Positions 1 through 11,856 of a stretch of DNA of 64,000 nucleotides are shown here, one piece after another (positions within the stretch are counted from its first letter, which is position 1; every line of letters starts with the position of its first letter). The notes under the pieces are model-generated. The model saw only the letters and a program-made list of their open reading frames with translations, had not been told where the DNA came from and made no database searches. Position numbers and translations under genes: made by a program. The stretch is from Salvelinus alpinus (Eukaryota; Chordata; Actinopteri; Salmoniformes; Salmonidae), in the NCBI RefSeq assembly GCF_045679555.1, contig NC_092089.1, positions 4,907,986 to 4,971,985 on the forward strand, read 5' to 3'.

Positions 1-98
1 CAGCTGTCCTATCCCTGAGAGCTAGCTGGCTGTACTGTCTGTCTCTGTCTGTCTCTGTCCCACCACCAGCCAGCTACAGACAACAGCTGTTCTATCCC

Positions 99-1311
99 TA
101 ACTCCTCATCACATCACCCCATAGCTCCTCATCACCCCATAGCTCCTCATCACATCACCCCATAACTCCTCATCACCCCATAGCTCCTCATCACATCACC
201 CCATAACTCCTCATCACCCCATAACTCCTCATCACCCCATAGCTCCTCATCACATCACCCCATAGCTCCTCATCACATCACCCCATAGCTCCTCATCACC
301 CCATAGCTCCTCATCACCCCATAGCTCCTCATCACCCCATAGCTCCTCATCACCCCATAACTCCTCATCACCCCATAACTCCTCATCACCCCATAACTCC
401 TCATCACCCCATAACTCCTCATCACCCCATAGCTCCTCATCACCCCATAGCTCCTCATCACCCCATAGCTCCTCATCACCCCATAGCTCCTCATCACCCC
501 ATAGCTCCTCATCACCCCATAGCTCCTCATCACCCCATAGCTCCTCATCACATCACCCCATAGCTCCTCATCACATCACCCCATAGCTCCTCATCACATC
601 ACCCCATAGCTCCTCATCACTCCCATAGCATCACCCCATAGCTCCTCATCACCCCATAGCTCCTCATCACCCCATAGCTCCTCATCACCCCATAGCTCCT
701 CATCACCCCATAACTCCTCATCACCCCATAACTCCTCATCACCCCATAGCTCCTCATCACCCCATAACTCCTCATCACCCCATAGCTCCTCATCACCCCA
801 TAGCTCCTCATCACCCCATAGCTCCTCATCACCCCATAGCTCCTCATCACCCCATAGCTCCTCATCACCCCATAGCTCCTCATCACCCCATAGCTCCTCA
901 TCACCCCATAGCTCCTCATCACAACCCATAGCTCCTCATCACCCCATAGCTCCTCATCACCCCATAGCTCCTCATCACCCCATAGCTCCTCATCACCCCA
1001 TAGCTCCTCATCACATCACCCCATAGCTCCTCATCACCCCATAGCTCCTCATCACCCCATAACTCCTCATCACCCCATAACTCCTCATCACCCCATAACT
1101 CCTCATCACCCCATAGCTCCTCATCACCCCATAGCTCCTCATCACCCCATAGCTCCTCATCACCACATGCTCATCACCCCATAGCTCCTCATCACATCAC
1201 CCCATAGCTCCTCATCACATCACCCCATAACTCCTCATCACCCCATAACTCCTCATCACCCCATAGCTCCTCATCACCCCATAGCTCCTCATCACCCCCA
1301 TAACTCCTCAT
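99..1311. repeat. 18-bp minisatellite in ERICH5 intron
   Basis: Tandem array of an 18-bp unit (CTCCTCATCACCCCATAG) with a longer 23-bp variant carrying an extra CATCA and a common AGCT/AACT substitution. Because 18 is a multiple of 3, long open frames run through it on the minus strand (a VMRSYG repeat); there is no sign that these are genes. It lies upstream of the first recognisable ERICH5-like exon. Confidence 0.97.
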
Positions 1312-1602
1312 GTAGACCTCCAAATCTATCTCTCTCTGTTTGCTTGTCTTCCATTGGCCTGGTTGGTTCCTATTTTGTGCTAGCCCATCACATTCCTTTC
1401 CAGTCATTGCTCCCTGGTCTTTAGGGGCTACGACAGTCAAACCAACCCGGGAAGCTGGAGTGTCTAATCTGATCATTTGGTTGATGTCATGCATGAAACT
1501 ATGCTCTGTTTATATCAGGGGAGTTAACAGTGACATGGATTAAATCATAGGAAGGGTGTGATCAGTCTAAGAACAGATTTCCTGAACTGTTTTGCAGACA
1601 GA

Positions 1603-1708
1603 CTGGTCCCAGATCTGTTTGTGTTGTCTTGCCAACTCTATGGTAATCCATTGTATTGTGAAACATCCTAGAAGTGGGCTATACAATACAAACAGATCTG
1701 GGACCAGG
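1603..1708. mobile_element. Short palindromic MITE-like element
   Basis: The 18-base ends are inverted copies: CTGGTCCCAGATCTGTTT at 1603 and its reverse complement ending at 1708, around a core of about 70 bp. I recognise this as a dispersed hairpin element common in salmonid DNA. A related partial end is seen near 26006. The flanks at 1312-1602 and 1709-1960 show no gene or repeat that I recognise. Confidence 0.6.
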
Positions 1709-1960
1709 CTCACACTATCTATTGTGTGTTTCCCAGGTGTCCAGTAGCCTACCCTTGGATGGATATATCCCTATCTAGTCTGTATCATTCATATACACTT
1801 CCCCGCCCAGTTTCATAACTAGGTGAACCTTGTCCTCAGGGCTCAGAGAAAAACACAGGCTGCTTTCAATAAAACACATTCTTCAACCCCCGGAAATGGA
1901 AGATGAGCTATTCATCTTTTAAGTTCTGCATGTCCTAGAAATTCTCCTTGTTGTTTTCCC

Positions 1961-2067
1961 TCACTGCTGAGTCAAACCCACTGGACTCTCTTACCAAGGG
2001 CCACGTCTGTTCAGTCTCACTGCTGAGTCAAACCCACTGGACTCTCTTACCAAGGGCCACGTCTGTT
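1961..2067. repeat. 56-bp direct duplication
   Basis: Two adjacent copies of a 56-bp segment starting TCACTGCTGAGTCAAACCCA, the second at 2017 and slightly truncated. Confidence 0.9.
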
Positions 2068-2328
2068 GCGTCATATTTCAACAGCAGTTAAATACTTCAG
2101 GATGCTCCAACAACCCAAAGCATTTGAATACAAAGGGGAAACTGGCTCCACTCTTCACAACATAATGGTTGATTTAACATGACAGGTACCCTGAAGAGTA
2201 AGTGTCAACTTTGACAGCAAAATGGTACATTTGACCTTTCTGAACTTTGGCATCTGCTGCAGCGACACCAACAGTGAACAGCTCATTGTTGTTCTATGTA
2301 TCTGTAGATTGATTTGTTCCATTACATC

Positions 2329-2527
2329 TAATCCATTACATCTAATCCATTACATCTAATCCATTACATCGAATCCATTACATCGAATCCATTACATCGA
2401 ATCCATTACATCGAATCCATTACATCGAATCCATTACATCGAATCCATTACATCGAATCCATTACATCGAATCCATTACATCGAATCCATTACATCGAAT
2501 CCATTACATCGAATCCATTACATCTAA
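2329..2527. repeat. 14-bp minisatellite
   Basis: About 14 copies of CCATTACATCGAAT; the first three copies and the last read CTAA rather than CGAA. There are no spacers, so this is a plain tandem array. Confidence 0.97.
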
Positions 2528-2713
2528 AGCACGTTTTCCATGTGGAAACCTATAGTTCTTTGACTAATTATAAAGGAGCTTGTGACAGACAGTAGTGGTT
2601 CAGTCCCTGTATGTAATAGATTTAGATGGAATGTTCCACTAGATCAGCAGCATGTATTACCCTGTATGTAATACTATGGACATTATTACTTCAGGTCCTT
2701 GGGGACTAGCTTA

Positions 2714-2731
2714 CCCCCCCCCCCCCCCCCC
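2714..2731. repeat. Poly-C run
   Basis: Homopolymer of 18 C. Length in the assembly may be unreliable. Confidence 0.95.
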
Positions 2732-2892
2732 AACATATGCTATGTTATAGCTCGTTTCAGATAAATACTAAAACCGCGTTTCGGATAAATACTAGCCACG
2801 TTTCAGATAAATACAATGTTAACCTTTCGTCTCCTTACTGAGCTTTAAACCTCTCGTCTCTGTCAGATGCACAATATTTTCTTTAGTTGGCT

Positions 2893-3047
2893 GTGGCAGT
2901 AGATCATGGATTGGGTTAGCAGGAGTTACTATGGGATGTTTTATGTGTTACCGTGGCAGTAGATCATGGATTGGGTTAGCAGGAGTTACTATGGGATGTT
3001 TTAGGTGTTACCGTGGCAGTAGATCATGGATTAGGTTAGCAGGAGTT
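2893..3047. repeat. 60-bp minisatellite, about 2.6 copies
   Basis: Copies begin with GTGGCAGTAGATCATGGATT at 2893, 2953 and 3013. The stretch from 3048 to 3321 is unique intron leading to the ERICH5-like acceptor. Confidence 0.93.
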
Positions 3048-3321
3048 ATCTGAAGATGGTTAGCTACAACACAACTAGATTGGTTCATGACAACACAGAC
3101 ACACCAGGGTCAATGCTGAGCAGGCATTCAAGCCTATCAGATCCTTCATTAGTTCAACTTAGTGAACCAATGTTTGGAATTCAATAAAGTGGGGAAACGT
3201 TTTGCTGTGCAATGCTCGTTTATCAGGAATGTTACAGGTGGATCTGGTTTCAGATGTCAGGTTAAACCTAGAAATACATTTCTCTCATGAACCTCATGTC
3301 TTTCTGTGTTTTTTATCCCAG

Positions 3322-4932
3322 TTGTCAGGAACGGTCACATCTCGGAGGACACAGAGACCCTCGCTGACCAGATGCAGCTTCCTGTCCAGAGTGTCCTGAC
3401 TGATGACTCTGAGGAACCCGTCATCATGGCCTCAGAGGCCCTGGAGACCATGGGGTCTGGATGGGAGGAGGAGGTCCTGGTGATGCTGGCTGCAGCCGAG
3501 CCAGACGTTCCCCCTGAAGCCCCTGCTGAGGCTGCGGCCATGGAAGCAGAGGTCCCTTCAGAGGCAGAGGTCCCTTCAGAGGCAGAGGTCCCTTCAGAGG
3601 CAGAGGTCCCTTCAGAGGCAGAGGTCCCTTCAGAGGCAGAGGTCCCTTCAGAGGCTGTGGCCCCAGTGGAGGCTGTGGCCTTAGTAGAGGCTGTGGCCCC
3701 AGTGGAGGTGGCGGCCCCTGTTGAGACCGTCGTGGTTGAGGCCGCTCCTGTGGCAGAGGCTCCTGCTAAGACAGTGGTGTCTGAGGAGGCCCCTGTTGTT
3801 GAAACTGGAGCTGCAGTTGAGGTGGCTGCCCTGGTCGAGGCAGCTGCCCCCATTGAGGTGGCTGAAACTGTCCCAGAGGCAGGCAGCTCCAGCCCCGACA
3901 GAGGAGGCTCCAGCTCCAGCCCCGACAGAGGAGGCTCCAGCTCCAGCCCCGACAGAGGAGGCTCCAGCTCCAGCCCCGACAGAGGAGGCTCCAGCTCCAG
4001 CCCCGACAGAGGAGGCTCCAGCTCCAGCCCCGACAGAGGAGGCTCCAGCTCCAGCCCCGACAGAGGAGGCTCCAGCTCCAGCCCCGACAGAGGAGGCTCC
4101 AGCTCCAGCCCCGACAGAGGAGACCCCAGCTCCAGCAACGACAGAGGAGACCCCAGCTCCAGCAACGACAGAGGAGACCCCAGCTCCAGCCCCGACAGAG
4201 GAGACCCCAGCTCCAGCCCCGACAGAGGAGACCAAAGAAGCCCCAGCCCCTGTGGCCGCTGTCCCTGAGCCAGTAACCCCTGCTGCTGAGCCTGTGGCCG
4301 CTGTCCCAGAGGGGGCCCCTGCTGTGGAGGCCCCTGCACCCAGTGGCCCCATAACTGACCTTGTTGTTGCTGCTGAGCCTGCAGCAGAGCCAATAACCAC
4401 CCCTGTGGCTGTGGAGGCCCCTGTAGCAACCGTTGCCAATGAGCCAGTGGAGGCCCCAGGACCAGTGGAGGCCCCAGGACCAGTAGAGGCCCCAGGACCA
4501 GTAGAGGCCCCAGGACCAGTAGAGGCCCCAGGTGAGGTGGCAGCTCCATCCCCAGAGCCTGCAGTAGAGACCCCTGCTCCCAAAGCTGCCCCTGAGCTAA
4601 CACCAGCCGCCCCTGCTCCTGAGCTCCCTCAGACGCCCCTGCCCCAGAGCTAACACCAGCCGCCCCTGCCCCAGAGCTAACACCAGCCGCCCCTGCCCCT
4701 GAGCTAACACCAGACGCCCCTGCCCCTGAGCTAACACCAGACGCCCCTGCCCCAGAGCTAACACCAGCCGCCCCTGCCCCAGAGCTAACACCGGCCGCCC
4801 CTGCCCCAGAGCTAACACCAGCCGCCCCTGCCCCAGAGCTAACACCAGCAGCCCCTGCCCCAGAGCTAACACCAGCCGCCCCTGCCCCTGTGGCCCCGCC
4901 TACTCCTGCCATCTCAATCCCAGAGACTGATG
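3322..4932 (+). CDS. erich5: ERICH5-like main exon
   Basis: Starts after a good pyrimidine-rich acceptor and ends at GATG|GTATGT. The frame before 3878 and after about 4631 is the same (codon starts divisible by 3); the block between is read one base later. The acidic unique part is at 3324-3545 and the short unique block with EPVTPAAEPVAAVPE lies near 4265-4330. Confidence 0.65.
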
Positions 4933-7900
4933 GTATGTACTCTTCCTTTAACGCTTCATCCTCACTGACACAACCACTCTACTTATTTAAACCGTCATCA
5001 AATGTCAAGCCTGTCGTACTATAATCGATTCACCAGGTTCACAAATAGTTGCATTGCGATTTATGTTGTGGTCACATTTCACCTCAGTAACACGGCATCA
5101 ACAGATTGTGCCGAGGGATAATTACATTCCACAGAGCAAAATGGCTGCCGTTTTATTGTCCCGATTTAGCCCCAGGGAGGTTATGATTGTTCTTCCAGCT
5201 CATAGATTCACTAAATTGATATGTTACCTAAAACACCGGTCTCTCCTGATTTTGTAAATAAGGTGTGTCAGTCAGAGTCTGTTATAGCCTGCTGGATCCT
5301 GCTTATCTGGAATATGGTTGGTCCTGCCCTGCCACAGGCACAAATAGCTGGGAAGACATCTCTGCAAACATGCATGGAATGTGGGGAGAGACAGTCAGCA
5401 TGAGATGTGGGGAGAGACAGTCAGCGTGAGATGTGGGGAGAGACAGTCAGCGTGAGATGTGGGGAGAGACAGTCAGCGTGAGATGTGGGGAGAGACAGTC
5501 AGCATGAGATGTGGGGAGAGACAGACAGCGTGAGATGTGGGGAGAGACAGTCAGCGTGAGATGTGGGGAGAGACAGTCAGCGTGAGATGTGGGGAGAGAC
5601 AGTCAGCGTGAGATGTGGGGAGAGACAGTCAGCGTGAGATGTGGGGAGAGACAGTCAGCGTGAGATGTGGGGAGAGACAGTCAGCGTGAGATGTGGGGAG
5701 AGACAGTCAGCGTGAGATGTGGGGAGAGACAGTCAGCGTGAGATGTGGGGAGAGACAGTCAGCGTGAGATGTGGGGAGAGACGGTCAGCGTGAGATGTGG
5801 GGAGAGACGGTCAGCGTGAGATGTGGGGAGAGACGGTCAGCGTGAGATGTGGGGAGAGACGGTCAGCGTGAGATGTGGGGAGAGACGGTCAGCGTGAGAT
5901 GTGGGGAGAGACGGTCAGCGTGAGATGTGGGGAGAGACGGTCAGCGTGAGACGTGGGGAGAGACAGTCAGCGTGAGATGGTGAGCGTGAGACGCGGGGAG
6001 AGACGGTGAGGCGGGGAGAGACGGTGAGGTGGGGAGAGACGGTGAGGTGGGGAGAGACGGTGAGACGCGGGGAGAGACGGTGAGACGCGGGGAGAGACGG
6101 TGAGACGCGGGGAGAGACGGTGAGACGCGGGGAGAGACGGTGAGACGCGGTGAGAGACGGTGAGACGCGGTGAGAGACGGTGAGACGCGGTGAGAGACGG
6201 TGAGACGCGGGGAGAGACGGTGAGACGCGGGGAGAGACGGTGAGACGCGGGGAGAGACGGTGAGACGCGGGGAGAGACGGTGAGACGCGGGGAGAGACGG
6301 TGAGACGCGGGGAGAGACGGTGAGACGCGGGGAGAGACGGTGAGACGCGGGGAGAGACGGTGAGACGCGGGGAGAGACGGTGAGACGTGGGGAGAGACAG
6401 TCAGCGTGAGACGTGGGGAGAGACAGTCAGCGTGAGATGTGGGGAGAGACAGTCAGCGTGAGACGTGGGGAGAGACGGTGAGACGTGGGGAGAGACGGTG
6501 AGACGTGGGGAGAGACGGTGAGACGCGGGGAGAGACGGTGAGACGCGGGGAGAGACGGTGAGACGCGGGGAGAGACGGTGAGCGTGAGATGTGGGGAGAG
6601 ACAGTCAGCGTGAGATGTGGGGAGAGACAGTCAGCGTGAGATGTGGGGAGAGACAGTCAGCGTGAGATGTGGGGAGAGACAGTCAGCGTGAGATGGTGAG
6701 CGTGAGACGCGGGGAGAGACGGTGAGACGCGGGGAGAGACGGTGAGACGCGGGGAGAGACGGTGAGACGCGGGGAGAGACGGTGAGACGCGGGGAGAGAC
6801 GGGGAGAGACGGTGAGACGCGGGGAGAGACGGTGAGACGCGGGGAGAGACGGTGAGACGCGGGGAGAGACGGTGAGACGCGGGGAGAGACGGTGAGACGT
6901 GGGGAGAGACGGTCAGCGCGAGGTATCCAAGACCGTCACCGACTAGGGGGAGGTATCCGACGCCGACTAGGGGGAGGTAGTCCCGACGCCGACTAGGGGG
7001 AGGTAGTCCCGACGCCGACTAGGGGGAGGTAGTCCCGACGCCGACTAGGGGGAGGTAGTCCCGACGCCGACTAGGGGGAGGTAGTCCCGACGCCGACTAG
7101 GGGGGGGTAGTCCCGACGCCGACTAGGGGGGGGTAGTCCCGACGCCGACTAGGGGGAGGAAGTCCCGACCCCAAATCTCCACAGATAACTACTGAACCAT
7201 TCAACTAATCCCTCAATAAAGTAGTCTCTACAGACAGCATGCAGTAGTCTCTACAGACAGCATGCAGTAGTCTCTACTGAAGGACTAAAAGCTGTTCTAG
7301 TGTGTCACTTCTTCCTGAGGCCCTGACCAACACAATAGCCCCAGTCAGGCAGTCTGAGACACCCTATCTCTCTCTTTCTCTCCCCCCTCTCTCTCTTTCT
7401 CTCCCCCCTCTCTCATTGTGCTCTGTGAATTACCCAGATAAGACTTCTGCACTGTTGCCTGGGATTACATAAAACGTGTTAACGTCCTCTCTCCCCACTC
7501 CTCAGTTCTGATGCAAATGTTCGTCAAGTGAACTGTACATTTTGACGTGACCGTTGGGAGAGCAGAGGAGAATTGAGTCTGTCTAGTGACTCGTAGTAGC
7601 CTTCAGAATGTTTAATTAGGTCATGTATAGATCATTTAGGTTTACTCATGGCCCCAGTCATGGAATAGTTGAGATTAGGTTATTACCTCGCTGTTCTGGC
7701 CAAAGCATGTCAGACCTCCACCATAAATCTCTACAGTCACAATAGAATCTTCACAGTAGAATCTTCACAATAGAATCTTCACAGTAGAATCTTCACAATA
7801 GAATCTTCACAGTAGAATCTTCACAATCACAATAGAATCTTCACAATAGAATCTTCACAGTAGAATCTTCACAGTAGAATCTTCACAGTAGAATCTTCAC

Positions 7901-9029
7901 AATCACAATAGAATCTTCACAATAGAATCTTCACAGTAGAATCTTCACAATCACAATAAAATGTTCATAATCACAGTTGTAGCATGAATCAGCCCTCTTT
8001 CTTTTAGTAGAGCAGATCGTGACATCTATTGAGGGTGAAGTCCAGCATGTCTGTTTGAGTTGGGGAGATTTCCCCTGAGTCAAAGAGGAAAAGCCATGCT
8101 CTGTTTCAGGCTATGTTTAGCTATAGGTAACCCGTCTATGTAGTGAAAACCACTGTTACTGTACAGGATAACCACTGCTACTGTACAGCCCACTATGTGT
8201 TCTGTTACCTTATAACCAGGATAACCACTGTTACTGTACAGCCCACTATGTGTTCTGTTACCTTATAACCAGGATAACCACTGCTACTGTACAGCCCACT
8301 ATGTGTTCTGTTACCTTATAACCAGGATAACCACTGTTACTGTACAGCCCACTATGTGTTCTGTTACCTTATAACCAGGATAACCACTGCTACTGTACAG
8401 CCCACTATGTGTTCTGTTACCTTATAACCAGGATAACCACTGTTACTGTACAGCCCACTATGTGTTCTGTTACCTTATAACCAGGATAACCACTGTTACT
8501 GTACAGCCCACTATGTGTTCTGTTACCTTATAACCAGGATAACCACTGTTACTGTACAGCCCACTATGTGTTCTGTTACCTTATAACCAGGATAACCACT
8601 GTTACTGTACAGCCCACTATGTGTTCTGTTACCTTATAACCAGGATAACCACTGTTACTGTACAGCCCACTATGTGTTCTGTTACCTTATAACCAGGATA
8701 ACCACTGCTACTGTACACCTATGTGTTCTGTTACCTTATAACCAGGATAACCACTGCTACTGTACACCTATGTGTTCTGTTACCTTATAACCAGGATAAC
8801 CACTGCTACTGTACACCTATGTGTAGGCCTGCATGCAGTTCCTGTGGTTACGGGTACTGTGTAGCTGTACATACTAACAACTTGGCAGACAGAGGAGAAA
8901 ACTGTGTTTTATATAAACCGTTGAGTTGTTGGATGTAAATGATAATCAATGACATTAAAGATTAGGATATATTAGGATATCATTACTTAACCATACATGC
9001 AGAGTGAGCAGTAGAGGGCTCCAGTGATC

Positions 9030-9100
<71 letters not shown>

Positions 9101-10888
9101 CACTCTACAAACACAGAAAGAACAAACTGTCCTTTTTAGGAGGAGAGAAAGAGCGAGCGAGAGAGAGACCCACCCCTTCAGTTGCACATGCTACTGTCAG
9201 GAGTTGCATAACTCTCTCTCTCTCTGTGGTGTTTGCATGGCTGGACCCACACCTTATAACCAGGCTATTCACCAAGCTGGCTCTGCTGAACAAGATGTTC
9301 TGCTAACAGAGAGGTTTGACTCTGGGCTCTCTGCTCTGTCAGCCTTCACTGTTACTATTCACCAAGATGTTCTGCTAACAGAGAGGTTTGACTCTAGGCT
9401 CTCTGCTCTGTCAGCCTTCACTGTTACTATTCACCAAGATGTTCTGCTAACAGAGAGGTTTGACTCTAGGCTCTCTGCTCTGTCAGCCTTCACTGTTACT
9501 ATTCACCAAGATGTTCTGGTAACACAGAGGTTTGACTCTAGGCTCTCTGCTCTGTCAGCCTTCACTGTTACTATTCACCAAGATGTTCTGGTAACACAGA
9601 GGTTTGACTCTAGGCTCTCTGCCTTGTCAGCCTTCACTGTTACTATTCACCAAGATGTTCTGGTAACAGAGAGGTTTGACTCTAGGCTCTCTGCTCTGTC
9701 AGCCTTCACTGTTACTATTCACCAAGATGTTCTGGTAACAGAGAGGTTTGACTCCGGGCTCTCTGCTTTGTCAGCCTTCACTGTTACTATTCACCAAGAT
9801 GTTCTGGTAACAGAGAGAGGTTTGACTCTAGGCTCTCTGCTTTGTCAGCCTTCACTGTTACTATTCACCAAGATGTTCTGGTAACAGAGAGAGGTTTGAC
9901 TCTGGGCTCTCTGCTTTGTCAGCCTTCACTGTTACTATTCACCAAGATGTTCTGGTAACACAGAGGTTTGACTCTAGGCTCTCTGCTTTGTCAGCCTTCA
10001 CTGTTACTATTCGCCAAGATGTTCTGGTAACACAGAGGTTTGACTCTAGGCTCTCTGCTTTGTCAGCCTTCACTGTTACTATTCACCAAGATGTTCTGGT
10101 AACAGAGAGAGGTTTGACTCTGGGCTCTCTGCTTTGTCAGCCTTCACTGTTACTATTCACCAAGATGTTCTGGTAACACAGAGGTTTGACTCTAGGCTCT
10201 CTGCTTTGTCAGCCTTCACTGTTACTATTCACCAAGATGTTCTGGTAACACAGAGGTTTGACTCTAGGCTCTCTGCTCTGTCAGCCTTCACTGTTACTAT
10301 TCACCAAGATGTTCTGGTAACAGAGAGGTTTGACTCTAGGCTCTCTGCTCTGTCAGCCTTCACTGTTACTATTCACCAAGATGTTCTGGTAACAGAGAGG
10401 TTTGACTCTAGGCTCTCTGCCTTGTCAGCCTTCACTGTTACTATTCACCAAGATGTTCTGGTAACAGAGAGGTTTGACTCTAGGCTCTCTGCCTTGTCAG
10501 CCTTCACTGTTACTATTCACCAAGATGTTCTGGTAACAGAGAGGTTTGACTCTAGGCTCTCTGCCTTGTCAGCCTTCACTGTTACTATTCACCAAGATGT
10601 TCTGGTAACAGAGAGGTTTGACTCCGGGCTCTCTGCTCCGTCTTTGTTGTTCTATGCTAATAGTTCAATGGAAGAGCGTTCATGTTGTAATGTCACACAT
10701 TAACTTCACACACGACGAGCCAGACGCTGATTTCCTGTGTGTGTTGTTTTCCAGGTGTTCCGGTGGTTGTGTCTGAGGTGGCACAGCAAGCAGCAGCCGC
10801 GGTGTTGGCTGGAGTGGCACAGGAAGCAGCAGCCGCGGTGTTGGCTGGAGTGGCACAGGAAGCAGAGAAAGACCAGAAACAGAACTAA
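3322..10888 (+). CDS. erich5: ERICH5-like glutamate-rich protein, two 3' exons (5' end outside window)
   Basis: Exons 3322-4932 and 10755-10888 are joined by a phase-1 intron (GATG|GTATGT to CCAG|GTGTTCC); the first exon itself starts in phase 1 after TTTTTTATCCCAG, so an upstream exon is missing. The protein starts with a non-repetitive stretch including NGHISEDTETLADQMQLPVQ, continues through Pro/Ala/Glu-rich tandem repeats, and ends with an alanine-rich helix-like tail (VAQQAAAAVLAGVAQEA repeated, then EKDQKQN and TAA). Human ERICH5 lies on the same strand immediately before RIDA and POP1, and its family is acidic and poorly conserved, so the assignment rests mainly on synteny and composition. 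The reading frame of the long exon is interrupted twice by compensating shifts: an apparent GGCA duplication at 3878-3885 (+4) and a 1-base loss near 4626-4631. Between them the sensible Glu-rich frame is displaced; without correction translation stops at 4266. Assembly error, polymorphism or a decaying gene are all possible. Function is unknown to me. Confidence 0.6.
3546..4882 (+). repeat. Four coding minisatellites inside the ERICH5-like exon
   Basis: An 18-bp unit encodes PSEAEV (about 3546-3655); a 21-bp unit encodes APAPTEE (about 3886-4240); an 18-bp unit encodes VEAPGP (about 4445-4530); a 27-bp unit encodes ELTPAAPAP (about 4585-4882). All units are multiples of three, as expected if selection keeps a reading frame, and all code for Glu/Pro/Ala-rich peptides. 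Confidence 0.85.
4933..5378 (+). other. ERICH5 intron, unique 5' part
   Basis: After the GTATGT donor there is ordinary AT-balanced sequence with no exon, RNA gene or element that I recognise; the short open frames here have no supporting features. Confidence 0.6.
5379..6921. repeat. G-rich 26-bp and 20-bp minisatellite
   Basis: The array first repeats a 26-bp unit built on GATGTGGGGAGAGACAGTCA, then a 20-bp derivative GAGACGGTGAGACGCGGGGA, switching back and forth. The 20-bp form has several CpGs per unit and a run of four G, so the array is CpG-dense and strongly purine-rich on the plus strand. Confidence 0.95.
6922..7172. repeat. 26-bp CpG-rich minisatellite
   Basis: About nine copies of a 26-bp unit containing GTCCCGACGCCGACTAGGGG directly following the previous array; the first copies are degenerate (GGTATCC in place of GTAGTCCC). 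Confidence 0.93.
7221..7280. repeat. 23-bp repeat, 2.5 copies
   Basis: Copies of GTAGTCTCTACAGACAGCAT begin at 7221, 7244 and 7267. Confidence 0.9.
7281..7733 (+). other. Unique intron segment with short CT tract
   Basis: Contains a TCTCTCTTTCTCTCCCCCC repeat at about 7365-7415. Otherwise I see no gene or element. Confidence 0.6.
7734..7966. repeat. 14-bp minisatellite
   Basis: Copies of TAGAATCTTCACAA/G in a double-unit pattern alternating CACAA and CACAG, with occasional ATCACAATAG expansions. Confidence 0.95.
8147..8822. repeat. 53-bp minisatellite
   Basis: About twelve copies of a 53-bp unit that includes ATAACCACTGTTACTGTACA and CACTATGTGTTCTGTTACC. The last copies are a shorter variant lacking GCCC. 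The unit alternates TGTTACTG and TGCTACTG. Confidence 0.96.
9029..9100. repeat. (TGTC)n microsatellite
   Basis: About 18 copies of the tetranucleotide CTGT/TGTC. Confidence 0.98.
9289..10645. repeat. 72-bp minisatellite
   Basis: About 19 copies of a 72-bp unit containing AGATGTTCTGGTAACAGAGA and GTCAGCCTTCACTGTTACTA. Four copies are 74 bp through an extra AG, which shifts the open frame; the remaining copies keep a plus-strand frame open because 72 is a multiple of 3. I treat those frames as by-products. Confidence 0.97.
10755..10888 (+). CDS. erich5: ERICH5-like 3' exon with stop codon
   Basis: After TTGTTTTCCAG the sequence continues the phase of the upstream exon and encodes GVPVVVSEVAQQ, two copies of an alanine-rich 12-residue block (AAAAVLAGVAQE) and EKDQKQN before TAA. 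The 36-bp duplication encoding the block keeps frame. A good donor (GCTG|GTAAGA) follows at 10926. Confidence 0.6.
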
Positions 10889-11338
10889 GAAGAGAGAGAG
10901 AGAGGTCAAACTGAGGAGGCCGCTGGTAAGACCCCCCCTCCCAGATGATACCCAGACAGAACAGAAAAACATTTCTCACCGATGGTGACATGCCACTAAG
11001 CAAATTCAATGTAAAACAACATTATGTGGATCTTTCATTGAATATCAATTATTTTGAATTTCCCCAATTTCAAGGACTTGATGACGTGTGTATATATAAG
11101 GGCATACAAGCTTAATGTCTATGAACAAGGAATATAATTAACTCGATTATTGAATAATGTACTTATTTTACTCAATATACAAGCATATGTAACTAAATAC
11201 ATTTGTAATGTTCTTGTCTTTCAGTGGCCAGGGAAACACAACCTTATTGGATAAAACCTCTTGTTGTTTACATTCAGAGAAGATCTGTAGACAGGATGCA
11301 CAACCCAAAGACCATGAAGTTAAAAAGGGCTACTGGAA
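10889..11338 (+). other. Region after ERICH5 stop, possible further exon signals
   Basis: The same frame beyond the stop reads EERERGQTEEAA up to the donor at 10925/10926, and a strong acceptor (GTTCTTGTCTTTCAG) ends at 11223. Another acceptor-like ACTAG at about 12764 is followed by ALKEEDKPNKLFFWTRLD. These could be 3' UTR splicing or a lost C-terminus. I cannot decide between them. Confidence 0.3.
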
Positions 11339-11582
11339 AACACACACACACCTTTACTGTACACACACACACACACACACCTTTACTGTACACACACACA
11401 CACACACACCTTTACTGTACACACACACACACACACACCTTTACTGTACACACACACACACACACACCTTTACTGTACACACACACACACACACACACAC
11501 CTTTACTGTACACACACACACACACACCACACACACACACACCTTTACTGTACACACACACACACACACACACACCTTTACT

Positions 11583-11678
<96 letters not shown>

Positions 11679-11710
11679 TTACTGTACACACACACACACA
11701 CACCTTTACT

Positions 11711-11746
<36 letters not shown>

Positions 11747-11751
11747 TTACT

Positions 11752-11811
<60 letters not shown>

Positions 11812-11816
11812 TTACT

Positions 11817-11856
<40 letters not shown>

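Noticed and set aside
2329-2527. CRISPR-like direct repeats
   Set aside because: 14-bp units without spacers, in a vertebrate genome; a simple tandem array.
9024-10703. Open frames with the FDSRLSALSAFTVTIHQDV period
   Set aside because: 72-bp array in the ERICH5 intron; frames break wherever a 74-bp unit occurs.
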